Source: Gammaproteobacteria bacterium (lineage in GTDB: Bacteria > Pseudomonadota > Gammaproteobacteria > Magnimaribacterales > AG-339-G14). From it: DNA of 64,000 nucleotides. Shown in pieces: positions 16,793-25,990 of the stretch (position 1 is its first letter; each line of letters starts with the position of its first letter). Both the position numbers and the translations under genes were made by a program. The notes below the pieces were generated by a model, which had not been told where the DNA came from, made no database searches, and was given only the letters and a program-made list of their open reading frames with translations. The stretch lies in assembly GCA_003331625.1 (NCBI GenBank), contig QOPF01000002.1:129482-193481 (forward strand), read 5' to 3'.

Positions 16793-18226
16793 CTAAAGAG
16801 CAAGAATAAAAAAGAAAAGTACTAAAGTGCCCATTAAAATACTTAAACGATCCTTTATTGCAAAAACTATTGGATCATCAGTAATTTTACCGTCAACAGA
16901 TGTTTTATAAATGTTTAAAAACCATGCGAGAGTAATAAATGGAATAAAGAGAAGATAAAAGGGATTTGTGTAAATTTCTAAAGCTTGGTTTGAGAAAAGA
17001 TATACAGCTAGTAAAAAGCACCCAGCTGATCCAGTCAAAAGTGAAAAGATTTTTAAAAAATTTATATCTGAGCTTTTGAAACCTCTATCTGCTTTTATAA
17101 TTTCATTTTCTGAGAGTTGAGTTAATTCACCGAGTCTTTTAATAGATGACAATCCTAGAAAAAAGAAAAAGGAAAATGAAATTAGCCAAATGGAAATATC
17201 TAAATTTGTAGCTTCTCCTCCAGCATAAATTCTTAAAGAATAAAAGAAAGATAGTATAAAGAGAGAAATAGAAGTCAATTTCTTAAAATAGAATGAATAA
17301 AAGAAATTTAAAATAATATAAGACAATAAAATCCAAAAAAAACTTATAGGTAGAAAAGATATTGAAATCAAAAAAGAAAAAGAAATTAAAATGATAAATA
17401 TAAAAAAAGATTGAAAAATTGATATTTCTCCATTGGTAATCGGTCTTTCTTTTTTTCTTGGGTGGATCCTGTCTTTATGTATATCAAAGATATCATTAAA
17501 AATATAAACAGATGAAGATATCAGTGAGAATGAAAAAAAAGCAACAGCGCTTGAGAAGAAATTTGAAAATCCAAAATTTGCAGCCAACATCATTGGAACA
17601 AAAATTAGAAAGTTTTTGACCCACTGATAAAGTCTTATCGCTTTGAAGAGAGATTTAATTTTTTTAAAAAAAGAAATTTTATGGGTCAAAAAAATTAAAT
17701 TCTTTTTAAGGTCTTTATCTTTAACTCTGAAAAAAATGTTTTTATTATAAACGTAAGCTTCGTTAGAAATTTTCCATATTGGAATATCTTCTACCGAATT
17801 TCCAATATAAGAGAAAGAGTCCATTTCAAAATGACTTTTTATGTATTCAATTTTTTTTAAGCCTTTTAAACTTAAGTTTTGTCTTGATCCGAATGCATAA
17901 TCAAAAATTTTTAATTTTTCCGATATCTCTGACACTTGCCTTTGATGACTAGCTGAACATAATATTATAATTGATCCCTCTTCTTTCTTTTTTTTAATAA
18001 TAGAAATCACCTCTCTTGAAAAATTTAAGTTTTCAAATTCAAGTAAAGAATTTTTTGACATTTTTTCTTTTACATTTTCTTTACCTTTCAAAAGTATTGA
18101 GAGAAAAATAAAAAAGTTTTTAATCGGATTTTTTTTTATAAAACTTATGATTGACTCCTCTAAGGTATCGCTTGGAGTTAATGTTCCGTCCAAATCTACA
18201 ATAAGATAATGCTTATTAGAATTCAT
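16793..18226 (-). CDS. HAD phosphatase fused to UbiA-type prenyltransferase (phosphoribosyl-polyprenol-phosphate synthase)
   Basis: Residues about 1-180 form a HAD domain (VDLDGTLTPSDT, LCSAS, YIGNSVEDIP). Residues about 195-477 form a multi-helix UbiA domain with NDIFDIHKDRIHPRKKERPI and a second Asp-rich loop near TDDPIVFAIKDR. UbiA enzymes of this group join PRPP to polyprenyl phosphate (DPPR synthase, first step to DPA). The fused HAD could remove the 5'-phosphate, which the mycobacterial path needs before DprE1. The gene starts within the GT-C stop and ends against gtrA, so the module is translationally coupled. Confidence 0.82.
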   Translation of the reverse strand: MNSNKHYLIVDLDGTLTPSDTLEESIISFIKKNPIKNFFIFLSILLKGKENVKEKMSKNSLLEFENLNFSREVISIIKKKKEEGSIIILCSASHQRQVSEISEKLKIFDYAFGSRQNLSLKGLKKIEYIKSHFEMDSFSYIGNSVEDIPIWKISNEAYVYNKNIFFRVKDKDLKKNLIFLTHKISFFKKIKSLFKAIRLYQWVKNFLIFVPMMLAANFGFSNFFSSAVAFFSFSLISSSVYIFNDIFDIHKDRIHPRKKERPITNGEISIFQSFFIFIILISFSFLISISFLPISFFWILLSYIILNFFYSFYFKKLTSISLFILSFFYSLRIYAGGEATNLDISIWLISFSFFFFLGLSSIKRLGELTQLSENEIIKADRGFKSSDINFLKIFSLLTGSAGCFLLAVYLFSNQALEIYTNPFYLLFIPFITLAWFLNIYKTSVDGKITDDPIVFAIKDRLSILMGTLVLFFFILAL

Positions 18227-19926
18227 AAGTTTTCACATAAGTTTTCATTTATTCTCCATATGAAGAACGAATTAGTTGCATTATTTTTTTTTGAAAAAGA
18301 TGGATTTGAATTCCAGATTAATTCTAAATGAGGCCACATTGCGTTTAAATATTTTCCTCTATATGTTCTTATTTGTGACTTTTCTCTGAATAACTGTTCA
18401 GGCATAAATTCATCTACATGTATATTTCTAAACTCAGCATTAAGAAATAAATACTTAATTTTTTGATTGCAGGTGTATTGAACAAATGCTTCTTTTTTTA
18501 AAATATTTAGAAAATTATTAGAATTTACTAGACCTTCTAATTGTATGGTGTGATGATTTAAATGAAATCCAAGTTGGCCTGCTGCCCAGGCTCCTACAAT
18601 TGAATTTTTAGGAAGGTTTTCATTTGCCCATTCATAAGCCTTTACATATAAATTGTTATTTTCTCCGCCAAAAGATATATGATCCTTTGTGGAATTTTGA
18701 TATGAGAAGATAGGAAAAATCTGAAGCAAGGCTGCAAAAATAATTACAAAAGAGATATTCATACCAGAAACATACTTTCTGAATAAAATATCAAAATTAT
18801 TAAGAGCAAGGATTAAAAAGGTAAAATAAAGAATAAACAATCCTGAAAGTCCATATGTCCAATTATCTAAACCTATAAGAAAAATATTGTAGTAAAGAAC
18901 TTGAAAGATTGAATAAAGGATAACCGATAAAATTAGAATTATTTGAACAGAAAATTTCATGCTTGCCTTTTTGGAAACGAAATAAAAAGGAATAAAGAAA
19001 AATACAAACGATATGAAAGAAATGAATAGAGAAACATAAAAATGAAAATTTATAAATTTCAAAATATATGGTGTCGCAAAGAAAGAAGAATATTTTAAGA
19101 AGGATATACTGTTTAAATAAACGTCATCTAAATAATAAAAGTAATCCTGAAATGTAGGATTTGGAAAAAAATACTTAAAAGTAGAGTAAAAATTTTTAAC
19201 CTCTCCGCTAATAGGAATAATTGATCCTGATGATATATATAGCCAAACCAAATAAGGGATGGTTACCATTAAATGAGATAACGAAGAAGTAAAAAAATAC
19301 TTTCGATTAATTAATAATAAGTATGAATATGGCAATATAAAAAAAATGAAAGAGTCTAATCTTGAAAGCATTGCTAGCCCTGTAAATATCCCAAAATAAA
19401 TATGGTATCTAGAGGTTTTCTCACTTATCAATATATTGAAGGTTCGTATAGATAAAATAACAAAAACAGCCAAAAGAGCTGTTTCCATACCATTAAAAAT
19501 ATATTGGCCTAATGTAGGAAAAAAACTAATCGAAATTACCAAAAATACAAGTGGAATAAAAGGTAGATTATTCTCGTCAAGAATTTTTTTAAAAATGTAA
19601 AAAAAATAAATAACTAAAAAAAGATTTATGAACAAAGATATCTTTAGTAAGTTTTCTCCAGAAAAAAAGAAAGAGGGGACTAATAAAATGAATTGCCATA
19701 ATGGTTGAAACCCATTTGTGAAATTTATTCCATCAAATGTGAAAAAACCCTTTATCCAAAAGTTTTCTGCAATTTTTAAATAATAATAGAAGTCATCTTG
19801 AAAAAAAATACCATTTCCTCTGGATTCATCTGGTAAAAAAATTCGCCAAGTAAATGCTAAAAATAGTAAAGAATAAATAATTAAATATTCTTTTTCTTTG
19901 AAAGATCTAATGAAATTCATTTGCAA
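18223..19926 (-). CDS. GT-C fold membrane glycosyltransferase, candidate pentosyltransferase
   Basis: The 567-residue protein has about ten hydrophobic helices and a large C-terminal hydrophilic domain from about 430 (residues such as GAWAAGQLGF and LEGLVNSNNF). An acidic pair near the first periplasmic loop (QDDFYYYLKIAENF, DxD-like) is typical of GT-C transferases that use polyprenyl-phosphate sugars. Position directly upstream of HAD-UbiA, GtrA, DprE1 and DprE2 makes it the best candidate to use polyprenylphosphoryl-arabinose. The start is either TTG 19926 or ATG 19920. Confidence 0.72.
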   Translation of the reverse strand: MQMNFIRSFKEKEYLIIYSLLFLAFTWRIFLPDESRGNGIFFQDDFYYYLKIAENFWIKGFFTFDGINFTNGFQPLWQFILLVPSFFFSGENLLKISLFINLFLVIYFFYIFKKILDENNLPFIPLVFLVISISFFPTLGQYIFNGMETALLAVFVILSIRTFNILISEKTSRYHIYFGIFTGLAMLSRLDSFIFFILPYSYLLLINRKYFFTSSLSHLMVTIPYLVWLYISSGSIIPISGEVKNFYSTFKYFFPNPTFQDYFYYLDDVYLNSISFLKYSSFFATPYILKFINFHFYVSLFISFISFVFFFIPFYFVSKKASMKFSVQIILILSVILYSIFQVLYYNIFLIGLDNWTYGLSGLFILYFTFLILALNNFDILFRKYVSGMNISFVIIFAALLQIFPIFSYQNSTKDHISFGGENNNLYVKAYEWANENLPKNSIVGAWAAGQLGFHLNHHTIQLEGLVNSNNFLNILKKEAFVQYTCNQKIKYLFLNAEFRNIHVDEFMPEQLFREKSQIRTYRGKYLNAMWPHLELIWNSNPSFSKKNNATNSFFIWRINENLCENL

Positions 19927-19928
19927 GA

Positions 19929-20657
19929 TTACTTTTTAAAAAAAATGAAAGCAGATTCAAGATTTCCAAAGATAGTTTTTTTAAATCTTTTTTTATTAAA
20001 ATTCACCCTTTCTAATTTTAAGTTACATTGATTAGCCATTATTTTGAAATCATTTAAGGTTCTATACCATCCTCTAAATTGGAGCTGTCTTATCGAAAAA
20101 AACAGAGCTAATACATTTTGCAAAAAAACTCTTAATTCTAACAATATTGAAATTATTTTTTGCTTAATTGAAGCATTATAGATATGAGCATTGCTAATTA
20201 TTATTTTTTCTGATTTGGATAGTATCTTTTCAAATTCCTTTTTGTTTAAAAAATATTCTGATAGGTTTAATACTATAAAGTCTCCTTCAGAAGGCATGAA
20301 TTCCTGCAGAGAAGACTCTAGGAAATCAACATTTTTAAATAATGATGAAACTTTTCTTATATGACTATCATCTACATCTATTAGAAGAAATTTTTTGGAT
20401 GGATATTTCTGCAAAAAATGTATCTCTTTAAGGCAATCAAAGACCCCAATAAAAACAACTCTTTTTGAGACCTCAATTTGCTCAGAAATAAAATCTTCTT
20501 CCTCATCATAATCTTCATGACATGGTCTTGACTTTAGTAAAATAGATTCATCAAATACTAATTCTTTAATATTTTGTTTATAGTCAGAAATGACTGATAT
20601 TTTAAAAAGGTTCCAAAATTTTTTCTTTGAATCAGCAGAAGTGTAGAATCTCATCAT
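19929..20657 (-). CDS. Methyltransferase-like Rossmann protein, unknown
   Basis: The 242-residue protein has a possible Rossmann nucleotide-binding pattern: RVVFIGVFDC, then FLLIDVDDSH about 25 residues later, then FIVLNLSEYFL. That resembles motifs I and II of class I SAM methyltransferases, although the glycine loop is weak. Late residues (FRGWYRTLNDFKIMANQCNLKLERV) also match the C-terminal part of small methyltransferases. I cannot assign a substrate. It begins 12 bases after the aminotransferase stop and ends two bases before the GT-C gene. Confidence 0.5.
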   Translation of the reverse strand: MMRFYTSADSKKKFWNLFKISVISDYKQNIKELVFDESILLKSRPCHEDYDEEEDFISEQIEVSKRVVFIGVFDCLKEIHFLQKYPSKKFLLIDVDDSHIRKVSSLFKNVDFLESSLQEFMPSEGDFIVLNLSEYFLNKKEFEKILSKSEKIIISNAHIYNASIKQKIISILLELRVFLQNVLALFFSIRQLQFRGWYRTLNDFKIMANQCNLKLERVNFNKKRFKKTIFGNLESAFIFFKK

Positions 20658-20669
20658 AGCTTTATAGAG

Positions 20670-21974
20670 TTAATTCAATAAAAATAAAAATTTTTTTAGT
20701 TTTTTTAAAAGCAATTCATTTATATGTTTTGAATTACTTACAGGAATATTAATCATTTTAGGTCCTATTTCTTCTGAATTTTTACATGATCCTGCATTGT
20801 ATAAAAAGTTTTTTAATGGTTCATTTCTTACAATAATAGGCTCTAAAAACCATGTTGAATCAACATCAATTAAAAATCTTAGTCTTTTTCTGAAATCGGA
20901 TCCATTATTTATCTGAAAGCAAATCCTTGATGGGATAATATCCAATCTGTCATTTAAGTAGCTTTTAGGGAGAATATCTTCTATGGATGATTCTTTTATC
21001 AATTTTATAAAATTTTTAAGAAAAACCTTCTTTGCCTCAGAGAATTCCTTAAAATTCTTTATTTCTTCTAAACCAATAGAGCATAAAAAAGAGGGCATCC
21101 TTGCTGGATAAGGGTAATCTGAAATGTAAGAAGTTCCGAAATCATCATCTAAAAATGGAGATTTAATAAAAAATATTTTCCTAAAAAAACTTCTTAATTT
21201 GCTAATAAAAAATCCTTTTGCGGCAATATTATTTCTGAAGAATTTATTTTCAAAAATGAATTCTTTCCATATCTTTTTTTGTCTATAAACAGGAATATTC
21301 TCTATTTTTTTCCATGAATTTTTAAGTTTTTCAAAAAGTTGAACATTTTCAGTATATAAAACACCGCCCATAAAAAGATTTATTGGCTTAGTATGATCAA
21401 ATGAGAAGATAGCTGCGTCTCCAAAAGTACCCACATTTTTATTTTTAATTTTTGATCCTACTGTTAGTGCGCAATCTTCTACTAAAAAAATATTTTTATC
21501 TTTTAGGAAATCTTTAATTTTATCTATTTCACAAGGTATTCCATATGAATGTTGAGCAATGATGACTTTAGTATTTTTTGAAATACAATTTTTTATTCCG
21601 GACAATGAAGACCCAAAAGTTTCCTTGTCTACATCAGAGTAAATTGGAGTTGCTCCAGTGCGAATGATGGCATTTGGCATCACTGAGCATGTTGATCCTA
21701 GCAAAATTACTTCGTCATTTTTACCTATTCCTAACTCTTTTAGTAAATGATAAAGCCCCATTCTTGCAGCAGCATAAGTAAGACTTTTTCCTGAACCAAT
21801 GAGTTTTGAAAACTTATTTTCAAACTCTTCATTCAGATAACTATTATCCAAAGATATTTCTTTGTATATTGAATTTAATTTCATTTTTGAAAAATCTGAG
21901 TTTCCAGATACAAAAATAAAAAAATGCCTCTTAAAAAATATGTAAAAGTATCTTAACAGCCTTAGAAAGAACAA
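20670..21974 (-). CDS. DegT-family PLP aminotransferase with extended N-terminus
   Basis: The 434-residue DegT-type enzyme has YAAARMGLYHLL near 67, FLVEDCALTVGS with the PLP-binding Asp, and catalytic Lys196 in FSFDHTKPINLFMGG. Unlike its two paralogues in the locus, it has about 30 extra N-terminal residues, basic and aromatic, that could touch the membrane. The start is TTG at 21974 with AAGAG upstream; Met31 is the alternative. The C-terminal domain is divergent, so the substrate may not be a normal sugar nucleotide. It lies four bases after the GT-B-like gene. Confidence 0.7.
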   Translation of the reverse strand: MFFLRLLRYFYIFFKRHFFIFVSGNSDFSKMKLNSIYKEISLDNSYLNEEFENKFSKLIGSGKSLTYAAARMGLYHLLKELGIGKNDEVILLGSTCSVMPNAIIRTGATPIYSDVDKETFGSSLSGIKNCISKNTKVIIAQHSYGIPCEIDKIKDFLKDKNIFLVEDCALTVGSKIKNKNVGTFGDAAIFSFDHTKPINLFMGGVLYTENVQLFEKLKNSWKKIENIPVYRQKKIWKEFIFENKFFRNNIAAKGFFISKLRSFFRKIFFIKSPFLDDDFGTSYISDYPYPARMPSFLCSIGLEEIKNFKEFSEAKKVFLKNFIKLIKESSIEDILPKSYLNDRLDIIPSRICFQINNGSDFRKRLRFLIDVDSTWFLEPIIVRNEPLKNFLYNAGSCKNSEEIGPKMINIPVSNSKHINELLLKKLKKFLFLLN

Positions 21975-21978
21975 TGTT

Positions 21979-23535
21979 TTACTCTTGAAGGGTGCTTTTT
22001 AAAAACATTGCTGATTTGCCATTATCAGGAGTATACATATTGTTTATATAATCCTTAATAAGGTCAGTGTCGAAAGTTTTATCTATTTTTTTATTTATAA
22101 GATTGTCAGAAAACTCCTTTAAATTTTTTGGATCAAGTTTTGTATTCCATTCATCAAAATAAAAAAATCTATCTTCAAGATATTTATCGTCTAAGAAAAA
22201 TTGAAAGGATTTTACACCCTGCATAAGGGATTCTATTCCAAACGAATTATCATTAAAAAGTACAAAATCATAATTGAATCTTAAATTTTCAACATCAACC
22301 TTATTTATTATTTTAAAGTTTTTTGGAATATCAAAGTTTCTTTCTAAAGAATAAAAATCATATTGAGGATGAAATCTTAAATGAATCTCTAAAGAATCAT
22401 GCTCAAAATATTTTTTTAGAATTTCAATTATTGGAAGATATTTTGACTTATTCACAGAAAATGAATACAAAATTTTATTGGTGTAAGATAAGTTTGGTTG
22501 TTTTACATTATATTTACCATTTGAAGTATCATAATTAAATCTTAGAGAAAAGAAGGTTTCTATTTGAGTTCTGATATTACAGTTTTCTTTTAAAAACTTA
22601 GTAAAATTATCACCAACTGTAAGAATCACATCAGGCTCAGGTATTTCTTCGCCAGGTATATTAAAGAAGTTTAAAAATAATGGTGAGAACCCACTGCCCT
22701 GCACTCCTATTGTCTTGATATTATCTTGAGAAAAAGAGTTGCAACAAACTTTTTCCCAAGCCTGATTTTCAAAAACATATATAAATGCCTTAATTTCTTT
22801 ATTTATTAGTTTTTGTGAAATAAATTTTTCTTCAAAAGCTATAAAAGATCTAAATTTTAAAAAATCTAGTAGTAATGATCTATTTATTTGTTTTGTGACA
22901 TTCTTTTTTTTATAAAAAAAACTTTCCTGAGTTTTTAATCTTCCATATCTTAAATAGTCCAAAAAAATAAAAAATATATCTTTTATTGTTAAAAGAGCTT
23001 GAGGAATTATAAAGAGGTAATCATTGTCCTTTTTACTGTAAAACTTCTTCACTCCTTGAAAGCTATATGCATGTAGGGCCGAAATTACTAGATATTGACT
23101 TGATATCCTTGAGGGAAGATCTCTAAAATGTTCATCGATTAATTTAATTCCATCTAAGCATCTTGGCTCTAACCAAGATCGAAAATATAAAGCATTTTTA
23201 GGGAAGTTTATTTTTGGTGATTTAAATTTTATATAAAATAAAAAAAATATTTTTATAAATAACTTTGGAATAAATTGGAAATAAGCTTTGAAAAGTTCAT
23301 ATGAAGAATTATTTGGGTGATTTTTATCAATAATAGATTCATATAGTTCAGTTATAGTTTCTTGTTTACTTAAGGTTGGACTTGCTAATTTATATTCATC
23401 TTTTTCAAAACTTATCCTGACTTTATTAAGAATAAGATTATATTCTTCTAAATAATCACTATAAATTGAATTAGAAGTCTTCACAAAAAAGCTGGATAGG
23501 TTATTTGGATAAATTTTCCCATGGTCTTGATCCAT
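21979..23535 (-). CDS. Putative GT-B-like surface-glycan transferase, unknown family
   Basis: I do not recognise a family with certainty. Its C-terminal half has features of GT-B capsule or poly-phosphopolyol transferases: GVQGSGFSPLF, PDVILTVGDNF, the LRFHPQYD box and FVLFNDNSFGIESLMQGV, which resembles a donor-site helix. No membrane helices except a short one near 110-120. It overlaps the rfbF 3' end by about 35 bases; ATG 23535 follows an in-frame TTG. Together with context it is probably a glycosyltransferase working on the lipid-linked glycan. Confidence 0.5.
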   Translation of the reverse strand: MDQDHGKIYPNNLSSFFVKTSNSIYSDYLEEYNLILNKVRISFEKDEYKLASPTLSKQETITELYESIIDKNHPNNSSYELFKAYFQFIPKLFIKIFFLFYIKFKSPKINFPKNALYFRSWLEPRCLDGIKLIDEHFRDLPSRISSQYLVISALHAYSFQGVKKFYSKKDNDYLFIIPQALLTIKDIFFIFLDYLRYGRLKTQESFFYKKKNVTKQINRSLLLDFLKFRSFIAFEEKFISQKLINKEIKAFIYVFENQAWEKVCCNSFSQDNIKTIGVQGSGFSPLFLNFFNIPGEEIPEPDVILTVGDNFTKFLKENCNIRTQIETFFSLRFNYDTSNGKYNVKQPNLSYTNKILYSFSVNKSKYLPIIEILKKYFEHDSLEIHLRFHPQYDFYSLERNFDIPKNFKIINKVDVENLRFNYDFVLFNDNSFGIESLMQGVKSFQFFLDDKYLEDRFFYFDEWNTKLDPKNLKEFSDNLINKKIDKTFDTDLIKDYINNMYTPDNGKSAMFLKSTLQE

Positions 23536-24271
23536 CAAGCCACAATGATTCTAATCTATCAAAGTCTCTTTTTGTATCCATGCACTGCCAAAATCCTTCA
23601 TGTTTGTAAGCCATTAATTCTCCCAATTTTGCAACCTCTTCCAATGGTGATGATTCTAATACTGTTTCATCATTTTCAATGAACTCAATAAACTCAGGCT
23701 CGATAATAAAAAAACCTCCATTGATCCAATCCTTTCTCGTTTGAGGTTTTTCTTTAAATGATAACACCTTGTTATCCTCTATAGAGAGTTCTCCAAATCT
23801 TGCAGATGGATGAACAGCGCTTACTGTAACCATCTTTCCATGACTTTGATGAAATTCTAATAATTCATCTATATCAATATTCGATAACGCATCTCCATAG
23901 GTCAACATGAAGGTTTCTTGCAAGTAAGGTTTAAGTCTTTTTAATCTTCCGCCTGTCATAGTTTCAATTCCAGTTTGAATTGCGTTTACTTTCCAATCTA
24001 TTTTTTCTTTATTTAGAAAATCTACCTTTTGATTTTGTAGATCTAAAGATAAGTCAGAATTAAGTGAATTAAATTTTAAAAAATATTCTTTTATTACGTT
24101 TGATTTGTAGCCCAGAGCCAAATAAAAATCTTTGTGTTTAAATCTAGCGTAATGATTCATTATGTGCCAAAGAATAGGTTTATTTCCTATTTCTACCATT
24201 GGCTTAGGCAAATCTTTACTAAATTCTGCTATTCTTGTGCCGAATCCGCCAGCTAAAATCACTACTTTCAT
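23501..24271 (-). CDS. rfbF: Glucose-1-phosphate cytidylyltransferase
   Basis: The 256-residue protein follows RfbF from the N-terminus: VVILAGGFGTRIAEFSKDLP, KPMVEIGNKPILWHIM, LALGYKSNVIKEYF, MLTYGDALSNIDI and INGGFFIIEPEF. It makes CDP-glucose from CTP and glucose-1-phosphate. The next enzyme of that branch, RfbG, lies 2.2 kb downstream in sequence number, so the CDP branch is split by the methyltransferase and NeuA-type genes but still in one operon. The assignment is firm. Confidence 0.92.
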   Translation of the reverse strand: MKVVILAGGFGTRIAEFSKDLPKPMVEIGNKPILWHIMNHYARFKHKDFYLALGYKSNVIKEYFLKFNSLNSDLSLDLQNQKVDFLNKEKIDWKVNAIQTGIETMTGGRLKRLKPYLQETFMLTYGDALSNIDIDELLEFHQSHGKMVTVSAVHPSARFGELSIEDNKVLSFKEKPQTRKDWINGGFFIIEPEFIEFIENDETVLESSPLEEVAKLGELMAYKHEGFWQCMDTKRDFDRLESLWLDGSRPWENLSK

Positions 24272-24276
24272 ATGGC

Positions 24277-24960
24277 TTATTTTATATTCTTTTTGCCTGA
24301 AATAAGAATTTCAGCAAGCAGCCATTCATTTGATTCGTCTATATCAAGCGATTCAAAATTATTAGATTCCATTTCATACACATAAGGATTATCGCCAATT
24401 CTGTGATTATTTTTTAAAAAAGCGTCTCCGGAAAAAATATAAATATTTGAATTTTCCTCAAACACCGTTGGTAAATTTTGAGTTTGTACTAATTTTTTAG
24501 GATTGTGATTAAGAGGTTTTAAATATTCATCATAGAGTCTTTTTTTCATAGGAGTTACTGTAAACAAGCTATCGTATTTTTTATTTTTTTGATTTGAAAG
24601 AAAAATTTCAATAGCATTTTTTATTGTAAATATTGATAACAATGGGTTTGTACTGTGAGTTTGTAAAAAACTATTGTCGGCTCCTATGTGATTAACATCA
24701 TGTTTTATTATGGAGTTCATAGAAACCTCATGACCGCATAGATTTTTGGGTCTTTTTATAATAATTACCCATTGCCCATATCTTTCTTTGGCTAATTTCT
24801 CTATATCTGGACAATCTGTATTTATTACCAAATTAGTTATTAAATTTGTTTTCTTTAATTTATCAGCTATGTGAAAAAATAAAGGTTTCCCTGCTATAAG
24901 CCTTTTATTTTTTTTTGGAACTCTTTCAGAATCCCTCTTCATTGGTAGTAAAGCAATCAA
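24277..24960 (-). CDS. NeuA-type CMP-sugar (ulosonate) cytidylyltransferase
   Basis: The 227-residue protein starts with MIALLPMKRDSERVPKKNKR, the RxxSxRxxxKN nucleotide signature in a NeuA/KdsB-like form, followed by GKPLFFHI, NTDCPDI and QTHSTNPLL. It should activate a 2-keto-3-deoxy sugar acid with CTP. It is the second such enzyme in the locus (the other is at 34967). Start is TTG 24960, the first codon before the signature. Its acid substrate is unknown. It could be a non-sialic ulosonate, since only one NeuB is visible. Confidence 0.78.
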   Translation of the reverse strand: MIALLPMKRDSERVPKKNKRLIAGKPLFFHIADKLKKTNLITNLVINTDCPDIEKLAKERYGQWVIIIKRPKNLCGHEVSMNSIIKHDVNHIGADNSFLQTHSTNPLLSIFTIKNAIEIFLSNQKNKKYDSLFTVTPMKKRLYDEYLKPLNHNPKKLVQTQNLPTVFEENSNIYIFSGDAFLKNNHRIGDNPYVYEMESNNFESLDIDESNEWLLAEILISGKKNIK

Positions 24961-24964
24961 TTTT

Positions 24965-25990
24965 TTAAATATCTCTGGCTAAAAAAGCCTTAATTATTTT
25001 AATCAAGTAGTTAACAAAATAAGAATTTCTAAAACGTTTATACTTCTCGCTTTTAACATTAGCTTTTTCCAAGGAAATCATTGTATCTGAGAAGGCTGAG
25101 ATGAATTCACTTTTAAAAGAATCTTTTTTGGATAATTTAAAAAGTGTTCTTACAAATTCGTCTCCAGTAATTAATTCAAAGCCGCCATAATTCATAACAT
25201 TAGTTAGAGATTGCAAACTAAAATTATAAGTATGGGCTAGAACATTGTACATTTGGTAGTTGTACTTATATTCTTTTTTGTTTTCCAGATCATTGATTCC
25301 CGGTACTTCTACGTAAATAAATGATTTTTCATGAACTAACTTTTCAAGCTCAGCCATTGCAACTTTAAGATCAGTAAAGTGTTCAAAAACATGGCTTAAA
25401 ATAACAATATCAGCTTTTCCTAAATTAGCTAAATCTTTCATTCCTCCTTGCACAGTTTTTATTTTTCTATTTTGAGCTACCTTTAAAGCATTAATTGAAT
25501 AATCACACCCACACTTCTCAACTACATAGCCTTTTTTTTCAAAAATAGACGATAAATTTAGTATTCTGTTTCCGGCACCACAGCCAACTTCAAAGATGGT
25601 AATTTCTTTTTTTTCAAAATTCATTTGCGAAGAAAAGAATGGATCAGGGTGAGATTCTTTTGAAAAAGTGAAGTAGTTTCCTTCTTTACCTTCAATAAGA
25701 GGCCAATAAATGTTCTCATAAAAGTGTTTCATGGAAGATTCATCTATTCTAATTTTTTGAGTTACCAAACCACATGACTGGCATATTTGAGAGCCAAAAG
25801 GCAATCCAAACCTATCAAGTTGGCTAAGAGCTAGAAAATTAGAAGCGCCACAAAAACATTCCTTAATTTGGTTAATTTTAATTTTTTGAGAATAGATATC
25901 TTGATTTAACTTATTAAAAGCACGCCTTCTAACTCCATTTAAAGGTATACCTTCAAATTCAGTAACATATTTTGTTTGAAAAAATTTCAC
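24965..25990 (-). CDS. Zinc-finger class I SAM methyltransferase, probable sugar C-methyltransferase
   Basis: The 341-residue protein has an N-terminal zinc-binding part (CFCG near 44-47 and CQSCGLV near 70-76), as in the Methyltransf_13 C-methyltransferases, and then a Rossmann methyltransferase core with EVGCGAGNRIL and ILSHVFEHF. It starts at GTG overlapping the epimerase stop (GTGA). Located between RfbF and RfbG with a dTDP-dehydrorhamnose-epimerase-like cupin, it may methylate a CDP-4-keto-6-deoxysugar. That is inferred from context. It is a little shorter than typical TylC3-type C-methyltransferases. Confidence 0.7.
   Translation of the reverse strand: MKFFQTKYVTEFEGIPLNGVRRRAFNKLNQDIYSQKIKINQIKECFCGASNFLALSQLDRFGLPFGSQICQSCGLVTQKIRIDESSMKHFYENIYWPLIEGKEGNYFTFSKESHPDPFFSSQMNFEKKEITIFEVGCGAGNRILNLSSIFEKKGYVVEKCGCDYSINALKVAQNRKIKTVQGGMKDLANLGKADIVILSHVFEHFTDLKVAMAELEKLVHEKSFIYVEVPGINDLENKKEYKYNYQMYNVLAHTYNFSLQSLTNVMNYGGFELITGDEFVRTLFKLSKKDSFKSEFISAFSDTMISLEKANVKSEKYKRFRNSYFVNYLIKIIKAFLARDI

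Noticed and set aside
24277-24960. KdsB (CMP-Kdo synthetase)
   Set aside because: The N-terminal signature and overall pattern fit the acylneuraminate cytidylyltransferase group better, and no other Kdo genes (kdsA, kdsC, kdsD) are adjacent.
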